From assembly GCF_927798175.1 (NCBI RefSeq), contig NZ_CAKMMP010000001.1:806001-870000 (forward strand): DNA of 64,000 nucleotides. Reading direction: 5' to 3'. Positions within the stretch are counted from its first letter, which is position 1. Each line of letters opens with the position of its first letter. Origin of the DNA: Paenibacillus sp. JJ-223 (GTDB taxonomy: Bacteria; Bacillota; Bacilli; Paenibacillales; Paenibacillaceae). The notes beneath the pieces were generated by a model, which worked only from the letters and a program-made list of their open reading frames with translations, did not search any database and was not told the origin of the DNA. The position numbers were made by a program, and so were the translations under genes. This document shows positions 25,721 through 34,769 of this stretch, one piece after another.

Positions 25721-26908
25721 ATGAAGGACCAATGGAACGCCATTGTCAACCAGGTAAACGTTGAACCGACAGGGCAGGGTAGGCTGAACGGACTCAACTT
25801 TATGGTCAAGGATGTGTTTGCCGTACGTGGCCATACAAATGGCGCGGGTAATCCACGTTGGCTCCAGACGCATGAGCCTGAGGCGGAACACGCGGAAACA
25901 CTCAACCTGCTATTGCAGCAAGGAGCAAGGCTAACGGGGATGACGCATACGGATGAGTTGATGTTCAGCTTGAATGGTGAAAATGTTCATTATGGAACAC
26001 CAGTGAATCCAAGGGCTCCCGATCGTATCCCTGGAGGTTCATCGAGCGGATCGGCGGTAGCTGTCGCCGCTGGGCTTGCTGACTTCTCCCTTGGAACGGA
26101 TACGGGAGGATCGGTACGTGTGCCATCTTCGTACTGTGGAATTTATGGAATGCGTCCATCACATGGCATTGTCTCCGCGAAAGGCGTTATCCCACTCGCA
26201 CCCAGCTTCGACACCGTCGGCTGGATGGCACGAGATCTCGAGACGCTGTGCCGGGTAGGAGAAGTACTTTTGCCGCAGACAGACTCGGGTACAGGGTTCA
26301 GCCGGGTGCTCATCGGTGAGGATGCGTGGGAGCTTGCTGATACTGAGAGCAAAGAGGCGCTAACCCCTTACCTGAAGCAGCTGTGCGGCATGGCTGCGAG
26401 CCATGAAACGGTTCGCATCGCCCCGCAGGGTCTACCTGAATGGATGACCATGTTCAGGACGATCCAGGGCTATGAAATATGGCAGGAGCACGGGGCGTGG
26501 ATTGAACGTGAGCAGCCGACCTTCGGACCAGATACGTCCGGGCGATTCTACTGGGCAAGCACTGTTGAACGTGGAGATCAGGAGAAAGCAGCTGAACGCC
26601 GAGTTGAGGTACGCAAGCACATGGCTGACCTGCTCAGAACGGATACGGTACTTGTGATTCCGACGACGACTGGAGTGGCCCCGAAGCTGGGCTTGGGCGG
26701 GCCTTTAATTGAAGAACGAAGAGTGAAAACGATGCGTTTAACCTGCATTTCCGGCTTGTCGGGCCTGCCGCAGCTTACGATTCCCGCTGCGGAGGTACTG
26801 GGCCTCCCGGTCGGTATTTCGATCATTGCAGGTCCGGGACAGGATCAACGTTTGCTGGAATGGGCCACATCCTTTCTTTCAGCAGTAAATTCAGAAGTAA
26901 AAGGATAA
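25721..26908 (+). CDS. Amidase signature family hydrolase (AtzE/HpxY-like)
   Basis: The Ser-cisSer-Lys catalytic set of amidase-signature enzymes is visible: Lys30 in NFMVKDVF, the GGSSSGSA loop at 105-112, and Ser131 in LGTDTGGSVRVPSSYCGIYG. At 395 residues it is short for the family (450-500), as are some amidases of ureide or heterocycle pathways. ATG 25721 follows GGAAGGATGGGA. Position between a ureidase-type hydrolase and a creatininase suggests it cleaves a linear amide made in the same pathway. Confidence 0.87.
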   Translation: MKDQWNAIVNQVNVEPTGQGRLNGLNFMVKDVFAVRGHTNGAGNPRWLQTHEPEAEHAETLNLLLQQGARLTGMTHTDELMFSLNGENVHYGTPVNPRAPDRIPGGSSSGSAVAVAAGLADFSLGTDTGGSVRVPSSYCGIYGMRPSHGIVSAKGVIPLAPSFDTVGWMARDLETLCRVGEVLLPQTDSGTGFSRVLIGEDAWELADTESKEALTPYLKQLCGMAASHETVRIAPQGLPEWMTMFRTIQGYEIWQEHGAWIEREQPTFGPDTSGRFYWASTVERGDQEKAAERRVEVRKHMADLLRTDTVLVIPTTTGVAPKLGLGGPLIEERRVKTMRLTCISGLSGLPQLTIPAAEVLGLPVGISIIAGPGQDQRLLEWATSFLSAVNSEVKG

Positions 26909-26971
26909 GAGCATCATTCGATATATGGACATGAAGCTAAGCGTAAAAACATTAAAGCCGCAGGAGAAAGG

Positions 26972-27823
26972 GTGTCAGTTATGTTTCAACGATATGAAGG
27001 AACAGCGTGGGAGGAACGATTTTTGCCCCGTCTGACAAGCAAACAGGTCAAAGAACTGCCGAAGGATAAGGCGCTGGTTATTCTCCCAGTCGGAGCTGTG
27101 GAGCAGCATGGCCCCCATTTGCCCGTATATACAGACACTTTGATTGGGGAAGCGACATTATCCCAAACGCTGGAGCGGGTGCGGGCGGATAAGGAGATCT
27201 GGCTGCTGCCTCCGGTCTCGTATGGCAAAAGCAATGAACATATCGGACTTCCGGGCACCATTTCCTTATCGGCGAGCACACTGCATGCCATCATGCTGGA
27301 CATTGCAGAAAGCCTGAAGGCCAGTGGTTTTCGCAAGTTACTTTTGTTTAATACCCATGGCGGCAACGTGGATTTGCTAAATACAGTATCACGAGAAATA
27401 CGGATCAGAACGGGGATGATGGTTTTCTATCTCAGTCCCAGCAGTCTGAATGTGGCAGAGGATCTCCTGTCTCCCGAGGAGCTGCAATACGGTATTCATG
27501 GTGGTGATTATGAGACCTCTCTCGTGATGTCCATTAAACCGGACTGGGTGAAGGAGGAGTTCCTCGTCAAAGAGCTTCCTGATATGTCCTCTTACCGCTT
27601 TCTTACATTAGAAGGGAAAATTCGTTTCGCCTGGAAGATGGCAGATATCTCCGCTACCGGCATTGCTGGTGATGCTACGACGGCCACGCCTGAGAAAGGC
27701 AGGATTATTCAGGAACGAATCTCAACGATTTTGTCAGAGGCGCTGGAGGAACTGTGTGATTTTGAAATCACCGATGTCCGGGGGACTGAACCGGTTCAAC
27801 AGCCAGCAGGAAGCACCCCGTGA
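26972..27823 (+). CDS. Creatininase-family amidohydrolase
   Basis: The fold and metal-binding motif of creatinine amidohydrolase are clear: LPVGAVEQHGPHLPVYTDT near residue 40 (Glu, His and Asp ligands) and LLFNTHGGNVDLL near 128. The family opens cyclic amides (creatinine) or cleaves formyl and peptide bonds (ArfB, MftE). Start is GTG 26972 or ATG 26981; GGAGA and AAGGG overlap so either is possible. The stop overlaps the next gene as GTGA. A ring-opening role in this cluster is an inference. Confidence 0.87.
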   Translation: MSVMFQRYEGTAWEERFLPRLTSKQVKELPKDKALVILPVGAVEQHGPHLPVYTDTLIGEATLSQTLERVRADKEIWLLPPVSYGKSNEHIGLPGTISLSASTLHAIMLDIAESLKASGFRKLLLFNTHGGNVDLLNTVSREIRIRTGMMVFYLSPSSLNVAEDLLSPEELQYGIHGGDYETSLVMSIKPDWVKEEFLVKELPDMSSYRFLTLEGKIRFAWKMADISATGIAGDATTATPEKGRIIQERISTILSEALEELCDFEITDVRGTEPVQQPAGSTP

Positions 27824-28686
27824 AGCTCGTCAGTCTGAAACACGGCGATGGTGAACAGGCGGCGATTGAACATGGGGAACGATTCTTTCTTCTAGAGGAG
27901 ATCAACAGGGCGGAAGGAAGCTCATGGGGCACCAACGTTATGGAGATCTTGCAGCAAGGCCAGCTAGAGGAGCTTGTCCAGTGGTATCAGAAGCACGGGG
28001 ATAGAACAGTTTCATCCATCCCTTTCATTCCTTCAGAAGAAGCTATACCTGCTCCTCTCTTCCGCCATCCTCGTAAAATATGGGGAATTGGCATGAATTA
28101 TGTGCAAAAAGCGATCGATCTCGCATCTACTCCTCCAGAGCGTGAGCCGGTCTGCTTCATGAAGCCGGACTCCAGCCTGATCGGGCCGGAAGAGTATATC
28201 CAGCTTACGGCTCAGGATGTGAATGTGACATCAGAAGCAGAGCTTGGCATTATCATCGGCCGAACCTGCAAAAATGTGCCGGAAGAACGTGCGCAGGAGG
28301 TCATTGCCGGTTTTGCCGCAACGCTGGATATGACTAACCAGGACATTCACGCACGGAATCCCAGATTCCTGCAGCGATCCAAGGTATTCGATACATTTTT
28401 CAGTCTCGGACCACAACTAATAACACCTGACGAAATAGGCGATTTGCAGAGCCTCGTCGTTGAAACGGTGTTGAATGATGAGGTTATTCATAGCAATACG
28501 GTGTCTCGCATGATGTATCATCCATGGTTCATTGTCTCGTATTTTTCGCAGATGATGACTCTCTATCCGGGAGATGTGATCATGACAGGCACACCCGGGT
28601 CCGTCCGGATTCAGCAAGGTGATGCCGCCGAGTGTAGAATCAGTGGCTTTATGACGCTTCGAAATCCGGTAGCAGTAGTAGAGTAA
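27820..28686 (+). CDS. Fumarylacetoacetate hydrolase (FAH) family protein
   Basis: The C-terminal FAH domain (residues about 85-285) has the Mg-binding pattern: EAELGIIIG and Asp in DMTNQDIHARNPRFL, then YPGDVIMTGTPGS near the end. FAH proteins break or hydrate C-C bonds of 2-oxo acids, or decarboxylate oxaloacetate-like acids. GTG 27820 overlaps the creatininase stop codon, showing translational coupling. Its presence suggests that the pathway reaches a carbon skeleton that needs hydratase, lyase or decarboxylase action. Confidence 0.87.
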   Translation: MKLVSLKHGDGEQAAIEHGERFFLLEEINRAEGSSWGTNVMEILQQGQLEELVQWYQKHGDRTVSSIPFIPSEEAIPAPLFRHPRKIWGIGMNYVQKAIDLASTPPEREPVCFMKPDSSLIGPEEYIQLTAQDVNVTSEAELGIIIGRTCKNVPEERAQEVIAGFAATLDMTNQDIHARNPRFLQRSKVFDTFFSLGPQLITPDEIGDLQSLVVETVLNDEVIHSNTVSRMMYHPWFIVSYFSQMMTLYPGDVIMTGTPGSVRIQQGDAAECRISGFMTLRNPVAVVE

Positions 28687-28721
28687 ATCATCCGTAATTT
28701 TCCTTGGGGAGTGGTAATGAG

Positions 28722-29738
28722 ATGAACAAGTACAGACAAAAGGGAACTGTCGTTTTACTCGCAGCAATGATTTCCTTATCCACATTACTGGCGGCTTGCG
28801 GGAAACAGCCAACTGCTCAGAATGCCGCTGCTACGGGGGGAAGCGAGGAACTGACGGCAATTACACAGGTGACGAACTGGTTTGCACAAGCAGAGCATGG
28901 GGGTCTGTATGCGGCAAAGGAACAAGGATATTACAATGAGGCTGGTCTCGATATGACCATCCAGGCAGGTGGGCCGCAGGTGTCTCCAACACAGATCGTG
29001 GCTTCAGGCAAGGCGCAGTTCGGACTGGCTACAGCGGATCAATTGCTGGTCGCTCGTGAAGAAGGAATCCCTCTTGTAGCGATTGCAACGATATTCCAGA
29101 AAAGCCCGCAGGGACTTATGGTTCATGCCAATCAGAACATGTCCTCCCTGGCCGATTTGAACAACCGCTCCGTATACGTGGGGACAGGCTCGGTGTTCTG
29201 GGATTTTGTGAAGAGTAAATACCAATTGGGTAACGTGAAGGAATTGGCATATACCGGTTCTCTGGCTCCTTTTGTAGCTGATGAAACGGTTGCCATTCAG
29301 GGATATGTAACCAGTGAGCCGTACGAGATGAAGCAGCAGAATGTGGATATTAATTTCCTGCTACTGGCAGACGCCGGTTATAACCCGTATTCCAATGTGC
29401 TGTTCACAACGGAGCAGTATATTCAGGATCATCCTGATATTGTGCGCGGTTATGTCGAGGCTTCGATGAAGGGCTGGGATTATTACAAGACCAATTATGA
29501 TACCGTGAATGACGTCATTCTAAAGGAAAACCCTGACTTTACGAAAGAAAAGCTGAACTATGCCGCAGAAGCGCTTATCCCGTTTGTATATGAAGGTGAT
29601 GCGGCGACACATGGCGTCGGCTACATGACAGAGGAACGCTGGATGGAGCTCGGAAAGCAGCTTAAGGAGATTGGGGCATTGAAAGAGGAGCCTGATGTCA
29701 GCAAGGTGTTTACGGATGAATTCTTGCCGAAATCCTAA
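28722..29738 (+). CDS. NMT1/THI5-like ABC substrate-binding lipoprotein 2
   Basis: Paralogue of the binding protein at 23795: TNWFAQAEHGGLYAAKEQ, GLDMTIQAGGPQVSPTQIVA and VTSEPYEMKQQNVDINFLLL align along most of the length. Lipobox is LAAC after a hydrophobic segment. ATG 28722 follows GGGGAG. No second ATPase or permease is present, so two binding proteins probably feed one transporter, which would widen substrate range or affinity. Confidence 0.88.
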   Translation: MNKYRQKGTVVLLAAMISLSTLLAACGKQPTAQNAAATGGSEELTAITQVTNWFAQAEHGGLYAAKEQGYYNEAGLDMTIQAGGPQVSPTQIVASGKAQFGLATADQLLVAREEGIPLVAIATIFQKSPQGLMVHANQNMSSLADLNNRSVYVGTGSVFWDFVKSKYQLGNVKELAYTGSLAPFVADETVAIQGYVTSEPYEMKQQNVDINFLLLADAGYNPYSNVLFTTEQYIQDHPDIVRGYVEASMKGWDYYKTNYDTVNDVILKENPDFTKEKLNYAAEALIPFVYEGDAATHGVGYMTEERWMELGKQLKEIGALKEEPDVSKVFTDEFLPKS

Positions 29739-29785
29739 GAGATTCCTTTGGGAGATCAGTTTTACAAATACGGGAGGGGAACCGA

Positions 29786-31120
29786 ATGAATGAACATTGG
29801 ATAGCCGTATTGAAAGAACGCATGGATCCGGAATTGCTGCAGTGGGAGGAGGCGGCGCTTGCCAAATATTCGATGGATTATCATCACTTCTCTCCTGTGC
29901 TGGCCAGTCAGCTGCAGGGTAAGGTCGCCGAGTGCATCGCCAGTCCGCGCACCGAGGAAGAACTTGACGATCTGCTCTCCATAGCAGCAGAGCTGGGAGT
30001 TCCGCTGACCATCAGGGGGAACGGCACCGGCAACTATGGTCAATGCGTTCCGGTGACAGGCGGAATCGTCCTGAATCTGGCCAAATACAACAAGGTGCTC
30101 GAAATGGGAGAAGGCACGATGCGGATTCAGGCCGGGGCCAGACTCGGCAAAATGGAATCGACTGCCCGCAAGGCAGGTTACGAGCTGCGTACGATGCCTT
30201 CCACCTTTCAATCCGCGACGATCGGCGGTTTTTTATGCGGCGGTTTTGGCGGCATCGGTTCGATCAGCTGGGGAACGATCTGGGATGGATTGGTACGTTC
30301 TCTTAAAATCAAGACCGTTGAGGTTCATCCCCGTACCATTGAGCTCCAGGGAGACGAAGTGCTGCCTTACCTGCATACTTACGGTACAATCGGCATTTTG
30401 TCCGAAGTGGAAATCAATCTGGCTCCCCGAGTGGAATGGATGCAATGGGCCGTGACCTTTGACCGTTTTGAACAGGCTTTTCGCTTCGGGCAGGCGGTTG
30501 CTGAGGACACTTCCTTGGTGAAACGGCTAATTTCCATCCATGAATGGCCTGTACCATCCTATTTTCTTCCGCTTGATCTCCCCGCTGACCGTGCTGTCGC
30601 ATTACTGGAAGTGGATACGGCCAACGAATCCCAGCTTGAACGTATCCTATCGGAGTATGGAGGTCACTTGGCTATGAAGGTCTCTGCCGAACAGTATCAC
30701 AAAGGTGTAGGTGTCTCCGATTTCACATGGAATCATACGACTTTGTGGGCGCGCAAGGCAGACCCCGGCTTAACCTATCTACAGCTGAATTTTGATCCAT
30801 CCTGTGCCCTTGAGCAAATCTCCTCTATGAAAAAGGAATATCCAGAAGTGATGAATCACATCGAGTTTGCCCGCCAAAACGGAAATTTGCTGATCTCTGG
30901 CCTGCCGCTGGTTCCGTTCACAACGGAGGAAAACCTGAACCGGCTAATGGAACGTTACGAGGAAAACCGGGTTAGAGTAAATAATCCGCACACTTGGGAT
31001 TTGAAGGAGGGCGGGCGATCCTACGCGCATGATCGTTTGTGGGAAATTAAACATCACAACGACCCTAAGGGCATTTTGAATCAGGAAAAATTAAAGCGTT
31101 CGGCTGTTAGCGGTGTCTGA
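29786..31120 (+). CDS. FAD-binding oxidase/dehydrogenase (VAO/PCMH, GlcD-like)
   Basis: The N-terminal FAD-binding PCMH domain (residues about 45-230) shows VPLTIRGNGTGNYGQCVPVT, GGIVLNLAKYNKVLE and SATIGGFLCGGFGGIGSISW. The C-terminal region resembles glycolate-oxidase-like substrate domains. These enzymes oxidise 2-hydroxy acids, amines or alcohols with FAD. ATG 29786 follows GGGAGGGG. There is no signal peptide, so it acts in the cytoplasm. In this cluster it could oxidise a hydroxy acid or amine intermediate, such as a ureidoglycolate-like compound (inference). Confidence 0.85.
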   Translation: MNEHWIAVLKERMDPELLQWEEAALAKYSMDYHHFSPVLASQLQGKVAECIASPRTEEELDDLLSIAAELGVPLTIRGNGTGNYGQCVPVTGGIVLNLAKYNKVLEMGEGTMRIQAGARLGKMESTARKAGYELRTMPSTFQSATIGGFLCGGFGGIGSISWGTIWDGLVRSLKIKTVEVHPRTIELQGDEVLPYLHTYGTIGILSEVEINLAPRVEWMQWAVTFDRFEQAFRFGQAVAEDTSLVKRLISIHEWPVPSYFLPLDLPADRAVALLEVDTANESQLERILSEYGGHLAMKVSAEQYHKGVGVSDFTWNHTTLWARKADPGLTYLQLNFDPSCALEQISSMKKEYPEVMNHIEFARQNGNLLISGLPLVPFTTEENLNRLMERYEENRVRVNNPHTWDLKEGGRSYAHDRLWEIKHHNDPKGILNQEKLKRSAVSGV

Positions 31121-31216
31121 TCAATGGATGATGGAAAAATGGCGCAACCTGCAGAAGTTAACGTGCCATGCGGATTTTAATAGTCAATCCGTATCTACAG
31201 CAAAGGAGCGAGTTGC

Positions 31217-32899
31217 ATGAAATTTGGAAATGTGGTCATCCGGCGAAAGGTCCCTTGCACGATGCGCGACGGCATAACGTTGTATTCAGATATATACCTG
31301 CCGGACGAGACAGGAGAATATCCTGTGCTGCTGATGCGCCAGCCCTACGGACGGTCGATTGCTTCTACCGTTACGCATGCCCACCCCGTCTGGTATGCAA
31401 GTAAGGGATATATCGTAGTAATTCAGGACGTCAGGGGGCGGGGAGAGTCGGAAGGCGAATTTAATCCGTTTGTTCAAGAAGCAGAGGACGGTTTTGATAC
31501 CATCAAGTGGGCAGCCGGTCTGTCCGGCTCGACCGGGAAAGTAGGCATGTACGGTTTCTCTTATCAAGGTCTAACACAATGGGCAGCAGCTTCCCTTCAC
31601 CCCCCTGCGCTCCAGGCGATTGCACCGAGCATGTGTCCGGCAGACATGTATCATGGCTTATTTTATCCGCATGGCTCGTTCGCACTTGGCAACCATCTGC
31701 CGTGGGCTTTCCAGCTGGCTCGTGACACGGCACAAAGAGCGGGTGACTTCGAAACGGCAGAGCAATGCTCACGACTCATGCGCAGCCCCGATGAGATGCT
31801 TTGGAAAATGCCATTGAATGAAAGACATCCAATTCTGGAGCAATACTTTCCCGCATTTTATGATTGGATCAATCATCAAGCGTACGATGAGTACTGGGAG
31901 CAGATGAACTGGATCAACGATATCGTAAAGGAACCCGTGCCGGCGCTTCATATTGGGGGATGGTATGACGGTTTCCTCATGGGTACGTTACAATCGTTTG
32001 AAGCGCTGCAAGCTACGGCCACGCCGGATTGCTTTCATCGGCTCGTTGTCGGCCCGTGGGCTCACATTCCATGGGGGCGCAGAGCCGGCGGAATCGATCA
32101 TGGCGAGCAGGCAGATGGTGGTCATCATCTGGAGCAGCTGCGCTGGTTTGATTATTGGCTGAAGGGCAAGGAAGACATGGAACTGTCTGGTGAACTGCCG
32201 ATCCGATATTTTGACCAGTTGAGTCTTGAATGGCATACGGCGGAACAGCTGCCTTCTCTATTTGAGGATGGGGCCTCTCCGTCCGAATGGTTTTATCTGT
32301 CTGGGTCACAGACCCCGGCGAACGGTGCGGCAGGAGGGGGGAGACTGGAAAAGCATAAGGAAGATGTGGAGGAGGCTGTGCCGGATGTATTCGTGTACGA
32401 CTCACGTCTGCCGATGCGTCTGGATTCCTACTTGCCGTCCGACCGAGCTGTTATTCAGGAACGGCAAGAGATTCTGGTATATACGGGAGGACCGCTTGCA
32501 GAGGATATCCCGATTTTTGGGTCCCCGGAGTTATCCGTGCAGTACCAGACATTGGGCGGTCCGACGGATCTGGTGGCCATCCTTACCACCGTATCCGAGC
32601 AAGGGACTGCCCGGCTGCTGAGTGTGGGTCGCACGGAAATCTGCAGTGAAGGAGCAGATGCTTCCAATGAATGGAGAACAGCGCAGATCCGGCTGCGTCC
32701 CTTGGCGGCCACTCTTCCGGCTGGCTCGTATGTTCGGCTTGAGTTAACAGGCAGCGCCTTCCCGTTATTCGCCCGGCATCCGAACGGTGTTAGGGACGAG
32801 AAGAACAGCACGGGAACAGGTGGGTTGAAGATTGCCACCACGGCTGTTCGCAGTACAGAACAGGACATATCTTGTTTAAGGCTGCCGGTAAAAAGATGA
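31217..32899 (+). CDS. CocE/NonD family hydrolase (X-Pro dipeptidyl-peptidase S15 fold)
   Basis: An alpha/beta hydrolase of the cocaine-esterase type: nucleophile elbow GFSYQG at 113-118 (Ser115), preceding DVRGRGESEGEF, and a C-terminal jelly-roll domain (residues about 340-560). Family members cut esters and amides of bulky compounds. The acid and base residues are likely in the conserved VGPWAHIPWG region (His). ATG 31217 follows AAAGGAGCGAG. No signal peptide. In this cluster it may release the nitrogen compound from an ester or amide conjugate. Confidence 0.87.
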   Translation: MKFGNVVIRRKVPCTMRDGITLYSDIYLPDETGEYPVLLMRQPYGRSIASTVTHAHPVWYASKGYIVVIQDVRGRGESEGEFNPFVQEAEDGFDTIKWAAGLSGSTGKVGMYGFSYQGLTQWAAASLHPPALQAIAPSMCPADMYHGLFYPHGSFALGNHLPWAFQLARDTAQRAGDFETAEQCSRLMRSPDEMLWKMPLNERHPILEQYFPAFYDWINHQAYDEYWEQMNWINDIVKEPVPALHIGGWYDGFLMGTLQSFEALQATATPDCFHRLVVGPWAHIPWGRRAGGIDHGEQADGGHHLEQLRWFDYWLKGKEDMELSGELPIRYFDQLSLEWHTAEQLPSLFEDGASPSEWFYLSGSQTPANGAAGGGRLEKHKEDVEEAVPDVFVYDSRLPMRLDSYLPSDRAVIQERQEILVYTGGPLAEDIPIFGSPELSVQYQTLGGPTDLVAILTTVSEQGTARLLSVGRTEICSEGADASNEWRTAQIRLRPLAATLPAGSYVRLELTGSAFPLFARHPNGVRDEKNSTGTGGLKIATTAVRSTEQDISCLRLPVKR

Positions 32900-32939
32900 A
32901 AAGCGATTCATAAACTAATATCAATCAAAGTGAGGTTGA

Positions 32940-33386
32940 ATGTATATGGTGAACATTCCAGGTCTGGTTGCTGGTAACTTTGAGAATTGTCCCGTCCACA
33001 AAATTTCCGCACAGGATACGAATAAGTTCATTCTGCTGTGCGACAGGGAGCAGGTTCCTTTCACTTCATTTGTGGAGATCTTCGAGGTTGGAGGCAGAAC
33101 TCCATCCAATGAACACCGGGAGGCTTATGAATATTTTTATGTGTTAAAAGGGGAAGGGCTAGCCAAAGTTGGCAGCGAGTATGAGACTCCGATCCGCCAA
33201 GGCTCATTCATTATCATTCCACCGGGCAACCATCACGATATTATTAACACGGGCAGCACACGTCTGTATTGTCTGACGACCATGGTACCGGACGAAATGT
33301 TCTCGGATATGATCAAAGCGGGTCCGGCCACCGAGCTTGACGAGGAGGATCTGGCCGTGCTTCAGGCGCTGGCTACCGCACAATGA
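32940..33386 (+). CDS. Cupin-domain protein
   Basis: A single conserved beta-barrel domain. Motif 1 appears as EHREAYEYFYVLKGEGLAKV and motif 2 as GSFIIIPPGNHHDIINTG, with probable metal-binding His residues in both. Cupins of this size (148 residues) act as isomerases, dioxygenases or sensors. ATG 32940 and ATG 32946 are both possible with GAGG upstream. The next gene starts inside its stop (ATGA overlap). Confidence 0.82.
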   Translation: MYMVNIPGLVAGNFENCPVHKISAQDTNKFILLCDREQVPFTSFVEIFEVGGRTPSNEHREAYEYFYVLKGEGLAKVGSEYETPIRQGSFIIIPPGNHHDIINTGSTRLYCLTTMVPDEMFSDMIKAGPATELDEEDLAVLQALATAQ

Positions 33387-34711
33387 GTGCAGGGCTGCGT
33401 TTCATTAATGTACGCCTTCCGCACCGGGAAGACCTCTGTCTATATGAACTAAAGGCGGAGGTTGGAAAATGGGTTAGTATCCGCCTTCAAGATCGTTTCC
33501 TTGATGCACGGGAAAGCGGTGCTTCCCGTCTGATGGTCCCGCATCAGGCCGGTTCGGATCTGAAACGGCTCTCAGACGCGGATTGCATCGATCTGCAGGG
33601 CGGCATGATGCTGCCTGGCCTGGTTGACTGTCATATGCATCTGGATAAGGCCTTTTCGCTCTCGCAGGTGTCGAACCGATCCGGCACACTTCATGAAGCC
33701 ATTCTTAATTACAGCCAGGCTGTACAGACATTCAGCAAGGAGCAGCTAGCGGAACGCATGCTGACTGCCGCCAGAATGGCACTAAGCTACGGGACCACGA
33801 CCATAAGGAGCCACCTTGACTTCCCTGTTCATTTGGGGAGAGAGGTGGCCTTTCGGACGATCGAGGCAGCCTTGGAAGTACGGGAGAAGTTGAAGGGCCG
33901 TATGGCTATTCAATATGCGCTCATGGTTCCGTTCCGCGGCAATCATGATGCTGCGGATGAGGCCATCGAGGAAGCACTGCGGATGGGAATTGATGTACTG
34001 GGGGGAGCCCCTCATCTGGCAGATGACTCTGAAAGAGAGATTGGCAGAATTTTTCGGTTAGCGGAACGTTTCGGCGTACCCATTGATCTGCATGCAGATG
34101 AAAGTGATCATCCCGGAAAAAAAACCGTGCTGAGCATTGCAGAGCATACGATTTGCTACGGTTATCAGGGCAGAGTGACGGCAGATCATCTGTGCTCGTT
34201 GTCCGCAATGACAGAAAAAGATGCACAGCATGTGATGGCGAAGATGAAGGAAGCCGGTCTGAACGCGGTAACGCTGCCTGCGGTGAACCTGTATCTTCAG
34301 GGACGGGAAGATCGCGGCCTGGTAAGACGGGGTACAACACGCATTAACGAGCTGCTTGCCGAAGGCATTCCGCTTGCTGCGGCCTCCGACAATATTCAAG
34401 ACCCGTTCCATCCGTTCGGCCGCGGGGATCTGATACAGATCGCCCAAATCACATCGTATGCTGCCCATATGGGCAGTGAACGGGATTTAGTACAGCTGCT
34501 GCGGATGATTACGGATATACCTGCTGTAATCACGGGCTGCGAAGAGTATGGAATAGAAGAAGGGCATGACTGCAACTTTGTTGTCACGGATGCTTCAGAT
34601 GTCACGCAGCTGCTATCAGGTACAAAAATGAGTCGCTGGGTGTATGCCTCCGGCAGATGGCAGTCTGCTCTGCATACAACTCAGACATTCGCGTCTGAAT
34701 GGGTAACTTGA
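33383..34711 (+). CDS. Amidohydrolase (cytosine deaminase / AtzC-like)
   Basis: Metal-dependent TIM-barrel hydrolase. Motifs: LPGLVDCHMHLDKAF (HxHLDK), IDLHADESDHP, VTADHLCSLSAM and AAASDNIQDPFHPFG, the last being characteristic of cytosine deaminase and N-isopropylammelide hydrolase relatives. These enzymes remove amino or alkylamino groups from nitrogen heterocycles. ATG 33383 overlaps the cupin stop. It is the clearest sign that the cluster handles a nitrogen heterocycle. Confidence 0.87.
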   Translation: MSAGLRFINVRLPHREDLCLYELKAEVGKWVSIRLQDRFLDARESGASRLMVPHQAGSDLKRLSDADCIDLQGGMMLPGLVDCHMHLDKAFSLSQVSNRSGTLHEAILNYSQAVQTFSKEQLAERMLTAARMALSYGTTTIRSHLDFPVHLGREVAFRTIEAALEVREKLKGRMAIQYALMVPFRGNHDAADEAIEEALRMGIDVLGGAPHLADDSEREIGRIFRLAERFGVPIDLHADESDHPGKKTVLSIAEHTICYGYQGRVTADHLCSLSAMTEKDAQHVMAKMKEAGLNAVTLPAVNLYLQGREDRGLVRRGTTRINELLAEGIPLAAASDNIQDPFHPFGRGDLIQIAQITSYAAHMGSERDLVQLLRMITDIPAVITGCEEYGIEEGHDCNFVVTDASDVTQLLSGTKMSRWVYASGRWQSALHTTQTFASEWVT

Positions 34712-34769
34712 TTAGACAACAAACAGGAGTTACCGTCAGTTGAACATAAGAGAGAAAGAAGGTGGCAAG

